A DNA stretch of 64,000 nucleotides from Sphingorhabdus sp. M41 (GTDB lineage Bacteria > Pseudomonadota > Alphaproteobacteria > Sphingomonadales > Sphingomonadaceae): NCBI RefSeq assembly GCF_001586275.1, contig NZ_CP014545.1:186001-250000 (forward strand). The letters run 5' to 3'. The notes under the pieces were generated by a model that was not told the origin of the DNA, did no database searches, and saw only the letters and a list, made by a program, of their open reading frames with translations. This document shows positions 52,603 through 62,712 of the stretch, piece after piece. Made by a program: the position numbers and the translations under genes. Position 1 is the stretch's first letter, and each line of letters starts with the position of its first letter.

Positions 52603-53991
52603 ATGCGGACGGGGATTTTTGCGGGATTGGCCGCCACTGCACTATTGGCGTCTGGTGCGCACGCAGCGCAAAAGGAAGCGCCAGAGGTCGAAGCTCGGGA
52701 TCTGTTCAAGCAAGTTGTCGAAATCCCCACCGTTGAGGGCAGGGGTGAAGTGCCGCGTCTGGTCAAACTGCTCACCGCCAAATTTAGCGCCGAAGGGCTG
52801 ACCGAAATTAGTGTCAAACCGCATGGCGACACTGAAAGCATGATTGTGCGCTGGGCAGCAGAGGGGCCAGCCACCGCTGAACCGATTCTGCTGATGGCGC
52901 ATATGGATGTTGTCGAAGCGAAGCGTGCCGACTGGGCTGATGATCCATTTATTTTCCGCGAGAAAGACGGCTATTATTGGGGCCGTGGTTCGGTTGACAA
53001 TAAGGCGGGAATGACCGCGATCGTGATGAGTCTGATCCGGCTGAAGCGGGATGGTTTCAAACCGAAGCGTGATATTATCGTGTTGTTCACCGGCGATGAA
53101 GAAACGGCGGGTGATGGCTCTCGTCTGGCAGCGACCGAATGGATTGATCTGGTGCGCGCCGAATATGCTCTCAATAGCGATGCCAGCGGTGGCGGTTTTA
53201 CCGCTGACGGCAAGCCGTTGGGCTATGGATTGCAGACCGCTGAGAAGACGTACCGGACCTATAGTTTTACGGTGACCAATAAAGGCGGTCACAGCTCAAA
53301 ACCGCGCCCGGACAACGCGATTTACGAATTGGCGAACGCGCTGACGCGACTGGAGAGCCATCGGTTCACGCCGATGTTGAACGAGACGACGCGTGGCTAT
53401 TTCGCGGCACGCTCAGAACAAGAAACCGGCCCGATTGCGGATGCCATGCGGCGCTGGCTGGCAGATGAAAATGATAGCGAAGCTGCCGATATTATCGAGG
53501 CTGATCCGAAAGAAGTGGGTCTGACCCGTACGCGATGCGTTGCCACCAAATTAAACGGTGGTCATGCGGACAATGCGCTGCCGCAATTGGCGCAGGCGAC
53601 GGTCAATTGCCGGATATTCCCGGGCGTTGAACCAGCCAAAGTGTTGGCTGAGTTGCAGCAGATCGCCGGTACAGGGGTAAAGGTCGAACAGTCAGATAGC
53701 TTTGGCGCATCGACCCCGGCCAGTCCGTTGCGCGCAGATGTTGTGGGAGCATATACGAAGGCGATCCACAAGCGCTTTCCCGGCATGGCGGTTGTACCAT
53801 CCATGTCGACCGGCGCGACCGACGGCGTGTTTTTCCGCGGTATCGGCATTCCGGTCTACGGAGTCAGCGGCGTCTGGCTAAAAATTCCGGAAGATGCGAG
53901 AGCGCATGGACTGGATGAGCGTATTCCTGTGGAGAGCTTTCATATGAACATCGATGTCTGGGAAGATATGCTCCGCGAACTTGCTGGCTAG
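52603..53991 (+). CDS. M20-family metallopeptidase, exported
   Basis: A 462-residue M20/M25/M40 peptidase. The start at 52603 follows AGGAGAGG and yields a Sec signal peptide (cleavage near AHAAQ). Metal and catalytic residues appear as His100 and Asp102 in AHMD, Asp132 in SVDNKAG, Glu166-Glu167 in GDEETAG, and a late His in the SFHMN segment. Probably a periplasmic dipeptidase or carboxypeptidase. It follows zapE by 10 bases and shares a CTAG with the convergent phosphotransferase stop. Confidence 0.9.
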   Translation: MRTGIFAGLAATALLASGAHAAQKEAPEVEARDLFKQVVEIPTVEGRGEVPRLVKLLTAKFSAEGLTEISVKPHGDTESMIVRWAAEGPATAEPILLMAHMDVVEAKRADWADDPFIFREKDGYYWGRGSVDNKAGMTAIVMSLIRLKRDGFKPKRDIIVLFTGDEETAGDGSRLAATEWIDLVRAEYALNSDASGGGFTADGKPLGYGLQTAEKTYRTYSFTVTNKGGHSSKPRPDNAIYELANALTRLESHRFTPMLNETTRGYFAARSEQETGPIADAMRRWLADENDSEAADIIEADPKEVGLTRTRCVATKLNGGHADNALPQLAQATVNCRIFPGVEPAKVLAELQQIAGTGVKVEQSDSFGASTPASPLRADVVGAYTKAIHKRFPGMAVVPSMSTGATDGVFFRGIGIPVYGVSGVWLKIPEDARAHGLDERIPVESFHMNIDVWEDMLRELAG

Positions 53992-55028
53992 ATCAGGCTC
54001 AAACTGTCGAGATCTAAAGCCATTTGTGCCGGTCTCTCAGCCATCGCTGCGAACATCCGGTCGCCGCGATCTGTCTGCTCTACATGCAGCGAGGCGTTGA
54101 TTGCCATGATGAAGCCGGAAAAGGCATGGCGACGATATTCCTCCCAGAATGCGTCGAAGCTCGGAGCGTTGGTGCGGCGGCTCAGATAGCCGCGAACAAG
54201 CTGTTCTTCCTGCTCCCGCCGTACCGCTGGATCGGCAAAGCTGGTGCCAATCATATAGGCCACATCATTGGCAGGATTGCCGAGGGAACAAGTCTGCCAG
54301 TCCACCAGTGCGGCTATTTTACCGTCGTCGTGAAACAGGATGTTGTCGAGCCGCATATCGCCGTGGGTGATCGTCAGTTCGAGTGGCTCATGTGCAACAT
54401 AAATATCGAATCGACCGATCAATTCTTGGCCGAGATCCAGTATGTCTGATGACAGCAGGGTTGAAAACCGGTCCCGAAAAACAGGATAGCCATTGGGCAA
54501 TGTGCTTTTGAGAAAGTCGCTGTTGCCTTGACCGTGATACAACCATTTCAGGTGATCAAAACCGGCATCGGGTTGAAAACTGTGCAGGGCGGCGGCTTCG
54601 GCCAGCGTGGTCTCGACCTGGATCAATGAAGCGCCGGCCAGTTGATCGCCTTGCGACGCAGGTGCCATGTCTTCCAGCAGGAGCACAAATTCCTGTTCAT
54701 TCTCGGCGATAGCGGCGTGATAGGATTTCGGGCGGAGCGCCTGACAATCATCGGCGACATCACGATACCAGCCGATTTCCATATCATAGAGATGAAATAT
54801 GGCGGCTGCGCCCCGGCTGACCGGATCGGCGCTCGGGCATTTGGCGATGAAGGTTGCCGGATGGCCGTTTTCGGACCAGTCGCAGGTGAAGCGATAGCTG
54901 TCACAGACTTGGCCCGTGCCGACCGGTTCGTAAGTCAGCGATGCGAGCGATCCGGGAGCCGTGTCAAAAACCTGCTCGATGAACGAAGTTTCAAATTCTT
55001 CGGGACGTACCGGAAAACGGCCGCTCAT
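53988..55028 (-). CDS. phosphotransferase (APH/choline-kinase-like) family protein
   Basis: A 346-residue kinase-like protein with the Brenner motif ITHGDMRLDNILF (catalytic Asp, metal Asn) and the metal-binding VDWQTCSLGNPANDVAYM. This large family includes aminoglycoside kinases and, in sphingomonads and mycobacteria, proteins beside lipid and hydrocarbon genes; resistance is not implied. The ATG overlaps the stop of the upstream DUF7064-like gene (ATGA), so the two are coupled. Confidence 0.85.
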   Translation of the reverse strand: MSGRFPVRPEEFETSFIEQVFDTAPGSLASLTYEPVGTGQVCDSYRFTCDWSENGHPATFIAKCPSADPVSRGAAAIFHLYDMEIGWYRDVADDCQALRPKSYHAAIAENEQEFVLLLEDMAPASQGDQLAGASLIQVETTLAEAAALHSFQPDAGFDHLKWLYHGQGNSDFLKSTLPNGYPVFRDRFSTLLSSDILDLGQELIGRFDIYVAHEPLELTITHGDMRLDNILFHDDGKIAALVDWQTCSLGNPANDVAYMIGTSFADPAVRREQEEQLVRGYLSRRTNAPSFDAFWEEYRRHAFSGFIMAINASLHVEQTDRGDRMFAAMAERPAQMALDLDSLSLI

Positions 55029-56119
55029 GCTGCGGGGTCCATCATGCCAGTGAGGTCGCTGCTGGCGTGCGGGCCGATGAACAATTGTTCTACAACGCCG
55101 ATTCCATGATGCTCGCGGCCATCGACGGTCAGTATCGCATCGCTCAGCGCCTGAATATGGATGGTGGTCATGTCGATGCCGGGTTCGGGATCGACCATGA
55201 TGACGTCATAGCTGGTCTCCAGATCGCCATGATCCATGCCATGGCCCCAGACCGGATGGAGATAGCCGAGGCCCGACATATAGAATGTGCGCGCCGCGTC
55301 GCCGGTGCGCGGGGTGATGCGAAGCTGGCCGTCACCGGTGTCGAGTGCCACTTGCTTGATGCGGCGGGAGCCGCTGTGATAGCTGAGGTCAATCGCCTTG
55401 GGTTCGAATTCCTGTGCGTTGCCCGCAATTGCATCGACCACTCCACGACGGTTCCAGGGCAGACCGTCGCCGTCATCATTGCTGTGAAAAAAACAGGCGT
55501 GATCTTCGAAATTGAGAGGGGTCCAGAGCCACCAGAATTGCGGGAATTCTCCTGCTGGCGGTGGCTGTGATTCGGCTGCTCCGACCTGCCTGATGCCCCA
55601 GCTTCTGTCGCGGGTGCCGCGGCAGTCGGCGATATCGATATCCTGACCGTCGACGGTGATCGTGCCCGACCATTCGCCATTCTGGGTCATTCTGGTATAG
55701 TCCATCAGCAGCCGCGGGCCTTCACGGCGGATGAAGCGGGGTTCCTCGATCGGACTGTGGCGGGCGGTGAAGCTGATGTCTGCGGTGATCGGGCTGTCAT
55801 TTCCGGCGACCGTTAGCCGAAGCTGCTGCAGCGGTTCGACAATATTGATGGTGATCGGGCCGACAGTCAGGTCGAGCCGTTCGCTGGACATTCTCTTCGA
55901 AGCGCGCAGATTATGCTGCTTGCCGTCAATCGAGACGCAAAAGGCGGCGTCCATGATATCGAGCTGTGGATAGACACCGAGGGCGGCGGCGAAGAAGATG
56001 CTGCCGTCTGCGCTATAGCCGTTGAAGAAATAGCGGTCGTAGAAATTGCGGTTGCCGCCCGACATCGCCATGGGTTCCGGGGTCTGGTGCAGCGGGTAGT
56101 CGTCGCCTTTTGTCAGCAT
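55025..56119 (-). CDS. DUF7064/AttH-like protein (CrtC-type lipocalin-like)
   Basis: A 364-residue protein with the recurrent TRDRSWGIRQVG and FPQFWWLWTPLNFEDHACFFHS blocks of DUF7064/AttH-like two-domain proteins, related to hydroxyneurosporene-synthase-like lipocalin folds. No catalytic motif is evident. The start at 56119 follows AGGAGAGG by 5 bases, cutting a 33-residue unlikely extension. It is upstream of and coupled to the phosphotransferase, and preceded by two operator-like copies. Lipid or isoprenoid ligand binding is a guess. Confidence 0.65.
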   Translation of the reverse strand: MLTKGDDYPLHQTPEPMAMSGGNRNFYDRYFFNGYSADGSIFFAAALGVYPQLDIMDAAFCVSIDGKQHNLRASKRMSSERLDLTVGPITINIVEPLQQLRLTVAGNDSPITADISFTARHSPIEEPRFIRREGPRLLMDYTRMTQNGEWSGTITVDGQDIDIADCRGTRDRSWGIRQVGAAESQPPPAGEFPQFWWLWTPLNFEDHACFFHSNDDGDGLPWNRRGVVDAIAGNAQEFEPKAIDLSYHSGSRRIKQVALDTGDGQLRITPRTGDAARTFYMSGLGYLHPVWGHGMDHGDLETSYDVIMVDPEPGIDMTTIHIQALSDAILTVDGREHHGIGVVEQLFIGPHASSDLTGMMDPAA

Positions 56120-56141
56120 ATTGCCTCTCCTGATGTATCGA

Positions 56142-56167
56142 CATGTTCCGCACTTGATACGGATTCC
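56142..56167. promoter_or_regulatory. operator-like copy 1
   Basis: Contains TGTTCCGCACTTGATACGGA, nearly identical (20 of 22 positions) to the reverse complement of copy 2 at 56195-56219. It lies 22 bases upstream of the DUF7064-like start and has the dyad shape of TetR-type operators. Confidence 0.5.
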
Positions 56168-56194
56168 GGGGCTCGTCTCGTGCAAGCCTCTCAT

Positions 56195-56219
56195 GGTTCC
56201 GTAACAAGTACGGAACATG
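56195..56219. promoter_or_regulatory. operator-like copy 2
   Basis: GTTCCGT-N7-ACGGAAC, a perfect 7-bp dyad, in inverted orientation to copy 1 and 75 bases upstream of the DUF7064-like gene. Two sites could support cooperative repression. Confidence 0.5.
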
Positions 56220-56296
56220 CCAAACTTCCATCATGGCATTTCAATTTCACTTTGCAACGCAAAAGATTGGAAGAATTGGAGACATGTTTGCTGTTC

Positions 56297-56372
56297 CGTC
56301 ATCCTGAACTTGTTTCAGGACCTCCAACGGCTCTCCCGCTTCCGGGGGTCCTGAAACGAGTTCAGGATGACG
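56297..56372. repeat. REP-like inverted repeat, TTCAGG type, copy 1
   Basis: Two 26-27 base inverted arms (56297-56323 and 56347-56372), each with CGTCATCCTGAACT- and TTTCAGGA-type sequence. An almost identical element lies at 62639-62696. With the two operator copies it accounts for most of the 56120-56518 gap; nothing else was recognised there apart from the mdh SD (AGGAG). Confidence 0.85.
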
Positions 56373-56446
56373 AGCGTGTCGCGTCATTATTGCTACTGCG
56401 AACCAATTGCAAAGATAGCGGTCAAATTGGTGCTTTCTGCGGTTGA

Positions 56447-57481
<1,035 letters not shown>

Positions 57482-57488
57482 GAGCAGC

Positions 57489-57567
57489 CGTCATCTCGGC
57501 GATAGCCGAGATCTCATGCAGAAACGCGGCGCGCTGGAAAGGAGTTCCAGCTTTCGCTGGAATGACG
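57489..57567. repeat. pair of palindromic REP-like elements
   Basis: TCTCGGC-GATA-GCCGAGA (about 57494-57511) and TTCCAGC-TTTC-GCTGGAA (57545-57562) followed by TGACG fill the mdh-sucD gap where sucC would stand in related genomes. The second matches the element before ruvB in design. Confidence 0.75.
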
Positions 57568-57579
57568 AAGGATTAGTTT

Positions 57580-58470
57580 ATGAGCATTTTAATCGACAAG
57601 AACACCAAAGTTATCACCCAGGGCATGACCGGCAACACCGGTACGTTCCACACAGAACAGGCTCTGGCTTATGGCACGCAGATGGTTGCGGGCGTTACGC
57701 CGGGCAAGGGCGGCACGACCCATATCGGTCTGCCGAACTATAACACTGTGGCCGAAGCCAAGGATGCAACCGGCGCGACCGCTTCTGTTGTTTATGTTCC
57801 ACCGCCATTTGCAGCGGACTCGATCCTCGAAGCGATTGACGCGGAGATTGAACTGATCGTCGCGATTACCGAGGGCGTTCCGGTGCTCGATATGGTTCGC
57901 GTCAAACGCGCGCTGCAGGGCAGCAAGTCGCGCCTGATCGGGCCCAACTGCCCCGGCGTATTGACCCCTGACGAATGCAAGATCGGCATCATGCCCGGCA
58001 GCATTTTCAAAAAGGGCTCGGTCGGTGTGGTCTCGCGTTCCGGTACGCTGACCTATGAAGCGGTGCACCAGACGACAGCGGTTGGCCTTGGCCAGACGAC
58101 AGCGGTCGGCATTGGCGGCGATCCGGTCAACGGCACCAATTTCATCGACGTGCTGGAATTGTTCCTTGCCGATGACGAAACCAAGTCGATCATCATGATC
58201 GGTGAAATCGGCGGCAGCGCGGAAGAAGAAGCGGCGCAGTTCATTGCCGACGAAGCCAAGAAGGGCCGCAGCAAGCCTATGGTCGGCTTTATCGCTGGTC
58301 TGACGGCACCTCCGGGACGCCGCATGGGTCACGCCGGTGCGATTGTTTCCGGCGGCAAGGGCGGCGCGGAAGACAAGATTGCCGCGATGGAAGCGGCCGG
58401 TATCCGCGTGTCACCTTCGCCAAGCGAACTGGGCACGACATTGGATGCGATGCTCAAAGAGCTGGTCTAG
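57580..58470 (+). CDS. sucD: succinate-CoA ligase, alpha subunit
   Basis: A 296-residue alpha subunit of succinyl-CoA synthetase. The CoA-binding [14 protein letters not shown], the [13 protein letters not shown] block and the phospho-histidine in [10 protein letters not shown] (about His251) are present. It needs a SucC beta subunit, which is not in this window. Confidence 0.97.
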   Translation: MSILIDKNTKVITQGMTGNTGTFHTEQALAYGTQMVAGVTPGKGGTTHIGLPNYNTVAEAKDATGATASVVYVPPPFAADSILEAIDAEIELIVAITEGVPVLDMVRVKRALQGSKSRLIGPNCPGVLTPDECKIGIMPGSIFKKGSVGVVSRSGTLTYEAVHQTTAVGLGQTTAVGIGGDPVNGTNFIDVLELFLADDETKSIIMIGEIGGSAEEEAAQFIADEAKKGRSKPMVGFIAGLTAPPGRRMGHAGAIVSGGKGGAEDKIAAMEAAGIRVSPSPSELGTTLDAMLKELV

Positions 58471-58477
58471 ATTATTT

Positions 58478-58501
58478 GGCCCTCTGCGTGAGCAGAGGGC
58501 C
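58478..58501 (+). promoter_or_regulatory. GNRA-capped hairpin between sucD and sucA
   Basis: A perfect 10-bp stem, GGCCCTCTGC and GCAGAGGGCC, closed by a GTGA tetraloop, ending 10 bases before the sucA SD. No T-run follows, so processing, mRNA stability or a translation effect is more likely than termination. Confidence 0.6.
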
Positions 58502-58522
58502 TCCCTCCCCCAAGGAATGATC

Positions 58523-61306
58523 ATGGGTTTTGAGAATCAGGATTTTATCGGCTCGGAGCAGGAGCAGGGCCCGAGCTGGCAGCGCAAACATTGGCCGATT
58601 GACGATGCCGATGAATTGAACAGCGCGCTCGATCCCACGCAAATGGGTATCGAAATCAAGGCTGCGGCGGAGAAATCCGGCAAGTCGATGTCCGATGCCG
58701 AGGTTGCCCAGGCAGCAGAAAAATCGATCCGGGCGATGATGCTGATCCGCACCTATCGGGTGCGCGGCCACCTGGGCGCCAATCTTGATCCTCTGGGCCT
58801 GTCCAAACTGGAGGAACCCGCTGACCTGACTCCTGAATTTCACGGCTTCACCGCCGAAGAAATGGACAAGCCCGTCTATCTGGGCGGGGTGCTGGGATTT
58901 CAAACCGCGTCCATCCGCGAAATCGAAGCCGTGCTGCGCGCTAATTATTGCGGTTCGGTCGGACTCGAATATATGCATATCGCCGACACTGTCGAACGGC
59001 GCTTCTTGCAGGACCGGATGGAAGGCAAGGATGCTGAAATCCAGTTCACGCCCGAAGGCAAGAAGGCGATTCTCAACAAGGTAATAGAGGGCGAGGAATA
59101 TGAAAATTTCCTCGGCAAAAAATATGTCGGGACCAAGCGTTTTGGGCTCGACGGCGGTGAATCGATGCTGCCGGCGCTGGAAAATATCATCAAATATGGC
59201 GGCCAGTCCGGTGTTCGCGACATTGTCTATGGCATGGCCCATCGCGGACGTCTGAACATTCTCGCCAATGTGATGGCCAAGCCCTACAAGGTGATCTTTC
59301 ACGAATTTCACGGCGGCTCGGCCAACCCTGAAGATGTCGGCGGCTCCGGCGATGTGAAATATCATCTCGGCACCAGTACCGACCGCGAATTTGACGGCAT
59401 CAACGTTCATATGAGTCTGGTGCCCAATCCTTCGCATCTCGAAGCGGTTGACCCGGTGGTGCTCGGCAAGGTCCGCGCCCAGCAGGTGGCGCGCGACGAT
59501 CTGGAAAAACATGACCAGGTTCTGCCGGTACTGATCCACGGCGATGCTGCCTTTGCCGGTCAGGGAATCGTCTGGGAATGTCTCGGCTTCTCCGGCATTC
59601 GTGGTTATAATACCGGCGGCTGCATCCATTTCGTGATCAACAACCAGATCGGCTTTACCACCAGCCCGCAATTTGCGCGCTCTTCGCCCTATCCGTCGGA
59701 CGTTGCCAAGGGCGTGCAGGCACCGATTTTCCACGTCAACGGCGACGACCCGGAAGCGGTGACCTTCGCCTGCAAGATCGCGATGGAATTCCGCCAGCGT
59801 TTTGGCCGGGATATTGTCATCGACATGTGGTGCTATCGCCGCTTTGGCCATAATGAAGGCGACGAACCGAGCTTCACCCAGCCGATCATGTATGCCGCGA
59901 TCAAGAAACATCCCAAGGTCAGCAAGCTCTATGAAGCGCGGCTGGTCGAGGAAGGCGTGATTGATGCGGACTGGGGTGACACGACCCGGAAAGCCTTTGC
60001 CGACCATCTCGAAACCGAATTCCAGGCTGCAGCCGACTATAAAGCCGACAAGGCCGACTGGTTTGGCGGTCGCTGGCAGGGATTGCATATCCCCGCCGAT
60101 CCGGAAACCGCACGGCGCAATGTCGAAACCGCGATCGATACAAAATTGTTCGATAGCCTGGGCCGGACGCTGACAACGGTGCCCGAAGGGCTCCGGATCC
60201 ACAAGACACTGGGCCGGGTTCTCGACGCCAAGGTCACGATGTTCAAGAGCGGCGAGAATTTCGACTGGGCGACCGGCGAAGCGCTGGCTTACGGATCGCT
60301 GGTATCCGAAGGCTATAATGTGCGCCTGTCCGGACAGGACAGCGGGCGCGGGACTTTTTCCCAGCGCCACGCCGTCTGGGTCGATCAGGACACCGAAGAA
60401 AAATATGTGCCTTTGAGCACCGTCAGACACGGCCGCTTTGAAGTACTCGACAGCCCGCTGAGCGAATATGGCGTGCTCGGCTTCGAATATGGCTATGCCG
60501 GCGCCGATCCGAAAACGCTGGTGCTCTGGGAAGCGCAATTCGGCGATTTTGCCAATGGCGCGCAGATCATGATCGACCAGTTCATTGCCTCGGGCGAAGC
60601 CAAATGGCTGCGGGCCAACGGGCTGGTGATGCTGTTGCCGCATGGCTATGAGGGCCAGGGCCCGGAACATAGTTCGGCGCGGCTGGAACGGTTCCTGCAA
60701 CTTTGCGCGCAGGATAATATCCAGGTCGCCAATATCACCACCCCGGCCAATTATTTCCACATATTGCGTCGTCAGATGCTACGTTCTTTCCGCAAGCCGC
60801 TGATCATCATGACGCCGAAGTCGCTGTTGCGGCACAAGATGGCCGTGTCAAAAGCGGAGGATTTCCAGGGCGATCAGCATTTCATGCGGATATTGTCCGA
60901 TACCAATCCGCCAGCAGACAAGGATGTGAAGCGTCTGGTGCTCTGCTCCGGCAAGGTCGCTTATGATCTGATCGAAGCGCGGGACGAGGCGGGTGACAAG
61001 AATACCGCGATCATCCGGATCGAACAGCTTTATCCGTTCCCGGGCGAACCTTTGGTGGTCCGCCTCAAACGGATGAAAAATCTCGAGACTCTGGTCTGGG
61101 CACAGGAAGAACCGGAGAATAACGGCAGCTGGCATTTTGTCCGCTCCTATCTGGAAAAATGTCTGGAGCAGGCAGCCGTCGGTCCGGTCGATCCGGTCTA
61201 TGCGGGGCGTTGTGCAAGCGCTTCGCCGGCTACCGGTCTGGCATCGCGGCACAAGCAGCAGCAGGCGCAGCTGATCGCCGAGGCGCTGGGGCATGAAATA
61301 GTTTAA
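58523..61306 (+). CDS. sucA: 2-oxoglutarate dehydrogenase E1 component
   Basis: A 927-residue E1o that decarboxylates 2-oxoglutarate and transfers the succinyl group to E2. The start at 58523 is preceded by AAGGA (6 bases) and gives MGFENQDF. A longer frame overlaps sucD and is rejected. Active-site segments are YGMAHRGRLNILANV, HGDAAFAGQG, NNQIGFTT and SLLRHKMAVS. It forms a complex with odhB and lpdA downstream. Confidence 0.97.
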   Translation: MGFENQDFIGSEQEQGPSWQRKHWPIDDADELNSALDPTQMGIEIKAAAEKSGKSMSDAEVAQAAEKSIRAMMLIRTYRVRGHLGANLDPLGLSKLEEPADLTPEFHGFTAEEMDKPVYLGGVLGFQTASIREIEAVLRANYCGSVGLEYMHIADTVERRFLQDRMEGKDAEIQFTPEGKKAILNKVIEGEEYENFLGKKYVGTKRFGLDGGESMLPALENIIKYGGQSGVRDIVYGMAHRGRLNILANVMAKPYKVIFHEFHGGSANPEDVGGSGDVKYHLGTSTDREFDGINVHMSLVPNPSHLEAVDPVVLGKVRAQQVARDDLEKHDQVLPVLIHGDAAFAGQGIVWECLGFSGIRGYNTGGCIHFVINNQIGFTTSPQFARSSPYPSDVAKGVQAPIFHVNGDDPEAVTFACKIAMEFRQRFGRDIVIDMWCYRRFGHNEGDEPSFTQPIMYAAIKKHPKVSKLYEARLVEEGVIDADWGDTTRKAFADHLETEFQAAADYKADKADWFGGRWQGLHIPADPETARRNVETAIDTKLFDSLGRTLTTVPEGLRIHKTLGRVLDAKVTMFKSGENFDWATGEALAYGSLVSEGYNVRLSGQDSGRGTFSQRHAVWVDQDTEEKYVPLSTVRHGRFEVLDSPLSEYGVLGFEYGYAGADPKTLVLWEAQFGDFANGAQIMIDQFIASGEAKWLRANGLVMLLPHGYEGQGPEHSSARLERFLQLCAQDNIQVANITTPANYFHILRRQMLRSFRKPLIIMTPKSLLRHKMAVSKAEDFQGDQHFMRILSDTNPPADKDVKRLVLCSGKVAYDLIEARDEAGDKNTAIIRIEQLYPFPGEPLVVRLKRMKNLETLVWAQEEPENNGSWHFVRSYLEKCLEQAAVGPVDPVYAGRCASASPATGLASRHKQQQAQLIAEALGHEIV

Positions 61307-61318
61307 GATGTAAAGGCC

Positions 61319-61340
61319 GTTCCCCTGCCTCGGCAGGAAC
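61319..61340. repeat. hairpin in the sucA-odhB gap
   Basis: CCTGCC-TC-GGCAGG with flanking GTT/AAC pairing, separated by a CC bulge. A short hairpin in the 64-base gap; role unknown. Confidence 0.5.
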
Positions 61341-61370
61341 ACAGGAAGTTACGAAAGCAGAGTAGAAATT

Positions 61371-62621
61371 ATGGCAATAGAAGTAACAGTCCCGGTATTG
61401 GGCGAATCGATCACCGAAGCGACCCTGGGCGAATGGCTCAAGCAGCCTGGCGATGCGGTCGCCGCTGATGAACCGATTGCCAGCCTGGAAACCGACAAGG
61501 TAGCGCTGGAAGTGCCCGCACCGCAAGCTGGCGTAATGGGTGCGCACAAGGTCGCGGTCGGCGATACGGTTGAAGTCGGTGCGGTCATCGCGACGATCGA
61601 AGCGGGCAGCGGCGCAGCACCCGCGAAGAACGCGGAAACGCCGGTTGATGCGCCGGAAAAAGCGCCCTCTGTCACCGCCGCCAAGTCTGCGGACAAGCAG
61701 GATGAGGTTGCCGCCAGCATTACCCTGTCGCCGTCGGTGCGCCGACTGGTACTGGAACACGGGATTGATCCCAGCCAGATCAGCGGCACCGGCAAGGATG
61801 GCCGGCTGACCAAGGCGGATGTCGAGCAATATGTGAAATCCGGTGCGCAGCAGGCACCGCAGGCCGAAGCAGGCGCTGCGACCAGCGGACAGGCACCGGC
61901 AGCGCCATCGCAGGGTGGCAATCGCAATGAAGAACGGGTCCGCATGACCCGCTTGCGGCAGACCGTCGCCCGGCGGCTGAAAGAGGCGCAGGACACAGCA
62001 GCGCTGCTGACCACGTTCAACGATGTCGACATGACTGCGGTGATCGAAACACGCAGCAAATATAAGGAGCTGTTCGCCAAGAAACATGGCGTGAAGCTCG
62101 GCTTCATGGGCTTTTTTGTCAAAGCGGCCTGCATGGCGCTGAAAGACGTGCCTTCGGTCAATGCGCAGATTGACGGCGAGGAAATCGTCTATCACGACTA
62201 TGCCGATATTTCGGTCGCGGTGAGCGCGCCCAATGGTCTGGTCGTACCGGTCATCCGCAACGCCGAGACAATGAGCTTTGCCGATGTCGAGAATACGATC
62301 GGCGATTTCGGCAAGCGGGCCAAGGACGGCAGCCTGACCATGGCGGACATGAAGGGCGGTACCTTCACCATCTCCAACGGTGGTGTGTTCGGCTCGCTGA
62401 TGTCGACGCCAATCATCAACCCGCCGCAGTCCGCCGTGCTCGGCCTGCACCGGATCGAGGATCGCGCTGTCGTCGTCGATGGCGAGATTGTCGTTCGTCC
62501 GATGATGTATCTGGCGCTGAGCTATGACCATCGCCTGATCGACGGGCGGGAAGCAGTGACCTTCCTGGTGCGAATGAAGGAAGCGATCGAGGATCCGGCG
62601 CGGCTTTTGATTGATTTGTAA
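61371..62621 (+). CDS. odhB: dihydrolipoyllysine-residue succinyltransferase (E2o)
   Basis: A 416-residue E2 of the 2-oxoglutarate dehydrogenase complex. Order: lipoyl domain with Lys43 in ETDKVALE, an Ala/Pro-rich linker, peripheral-subunit-binding domain (about 115-155, [20 protein letters not shown]), a second linker, and the catalytic domain with His387 and Asp391 in SYDHRLIDG. The single lipoyl domain fits E2o rather than the multi-lipoyl E2 of pyruvate dehydrogenase. Confidence 0.97.
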   Translation: MAIEVTVPVLGESITEATLGEWLKQPGDAVAADEPIASLETDKVALEVPAPQAGVMGAHKVAVGDTVEVGAVIATIEAGSGAAPAKNAETPVDAPEKAPSVTAAKSADKQDEVAASITLSPSVRRLVLEHGIDPSQISGTGKDGRLTKADVEQYVKSGAQQAPQAEAGAATSGQAPAAPSQGGNRNEERVRMTRLRQTVARRLKEAQDTAALLTTFNDVDMTAVIETRSKYKELFAKKHGVKLGFMGFFVKAACMALKDVPSVNAQIDGEEIVYHDYADISVAVSAPNGLVVPVIRNAETMSFADVENTIGDFGKRAKDGSLTMADMKGGTFTISNGGVFGSLMSTPIINPPQSAVLGLHRIEDRAVVVDGEIVVRPMMYLALSYDHRLIDGREAVTFLVRMKEAIEDPARLLIDL

Positions 62622-62638
62622 GCAGGCAAACCATTGCT

Positions 62639-62696
62639 CGTCATCCTGAACTTGTTTCAGGATCTCGGGAGGTCCTGAAACAAGTTCAGGATGACG
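62639..62696. repeat. REP-like inverted repeat, TTCAGG type, copy 2
   Basis: Inverted arms at 62639-62665 and 62671-62696, the same family as 56297-56372 but with a much shorter loop. It nearly fills the odhB-lpdA gap. Confidence 0.85.
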
Positions 62697-62712
62697 GAAT
62701 GAGAGACAGAAT

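Noticed and set aside
53988-55028. Phosphotransferase considered as an aminoglycoside resistance gene
   Set aside because: The APH fold is shared by many metabolic kinases, and the coupled DUF7064-like gene argues for a metabolic role.
55166-55447. A TTCGAATTC-like T-loop sequence that could hint at a tRNA
   Set aside because: No matching acceptor, D or anticodon arms around it, and it lies inside the DUF7064-like gene.
58472-60760. A 762-codon open frame on the - strand opposite sucA
   Set aside because: sucA is unmistakable. The antisense frame is Arg/His-rich without motifs, typical of the antisense of a GC-rich gene.
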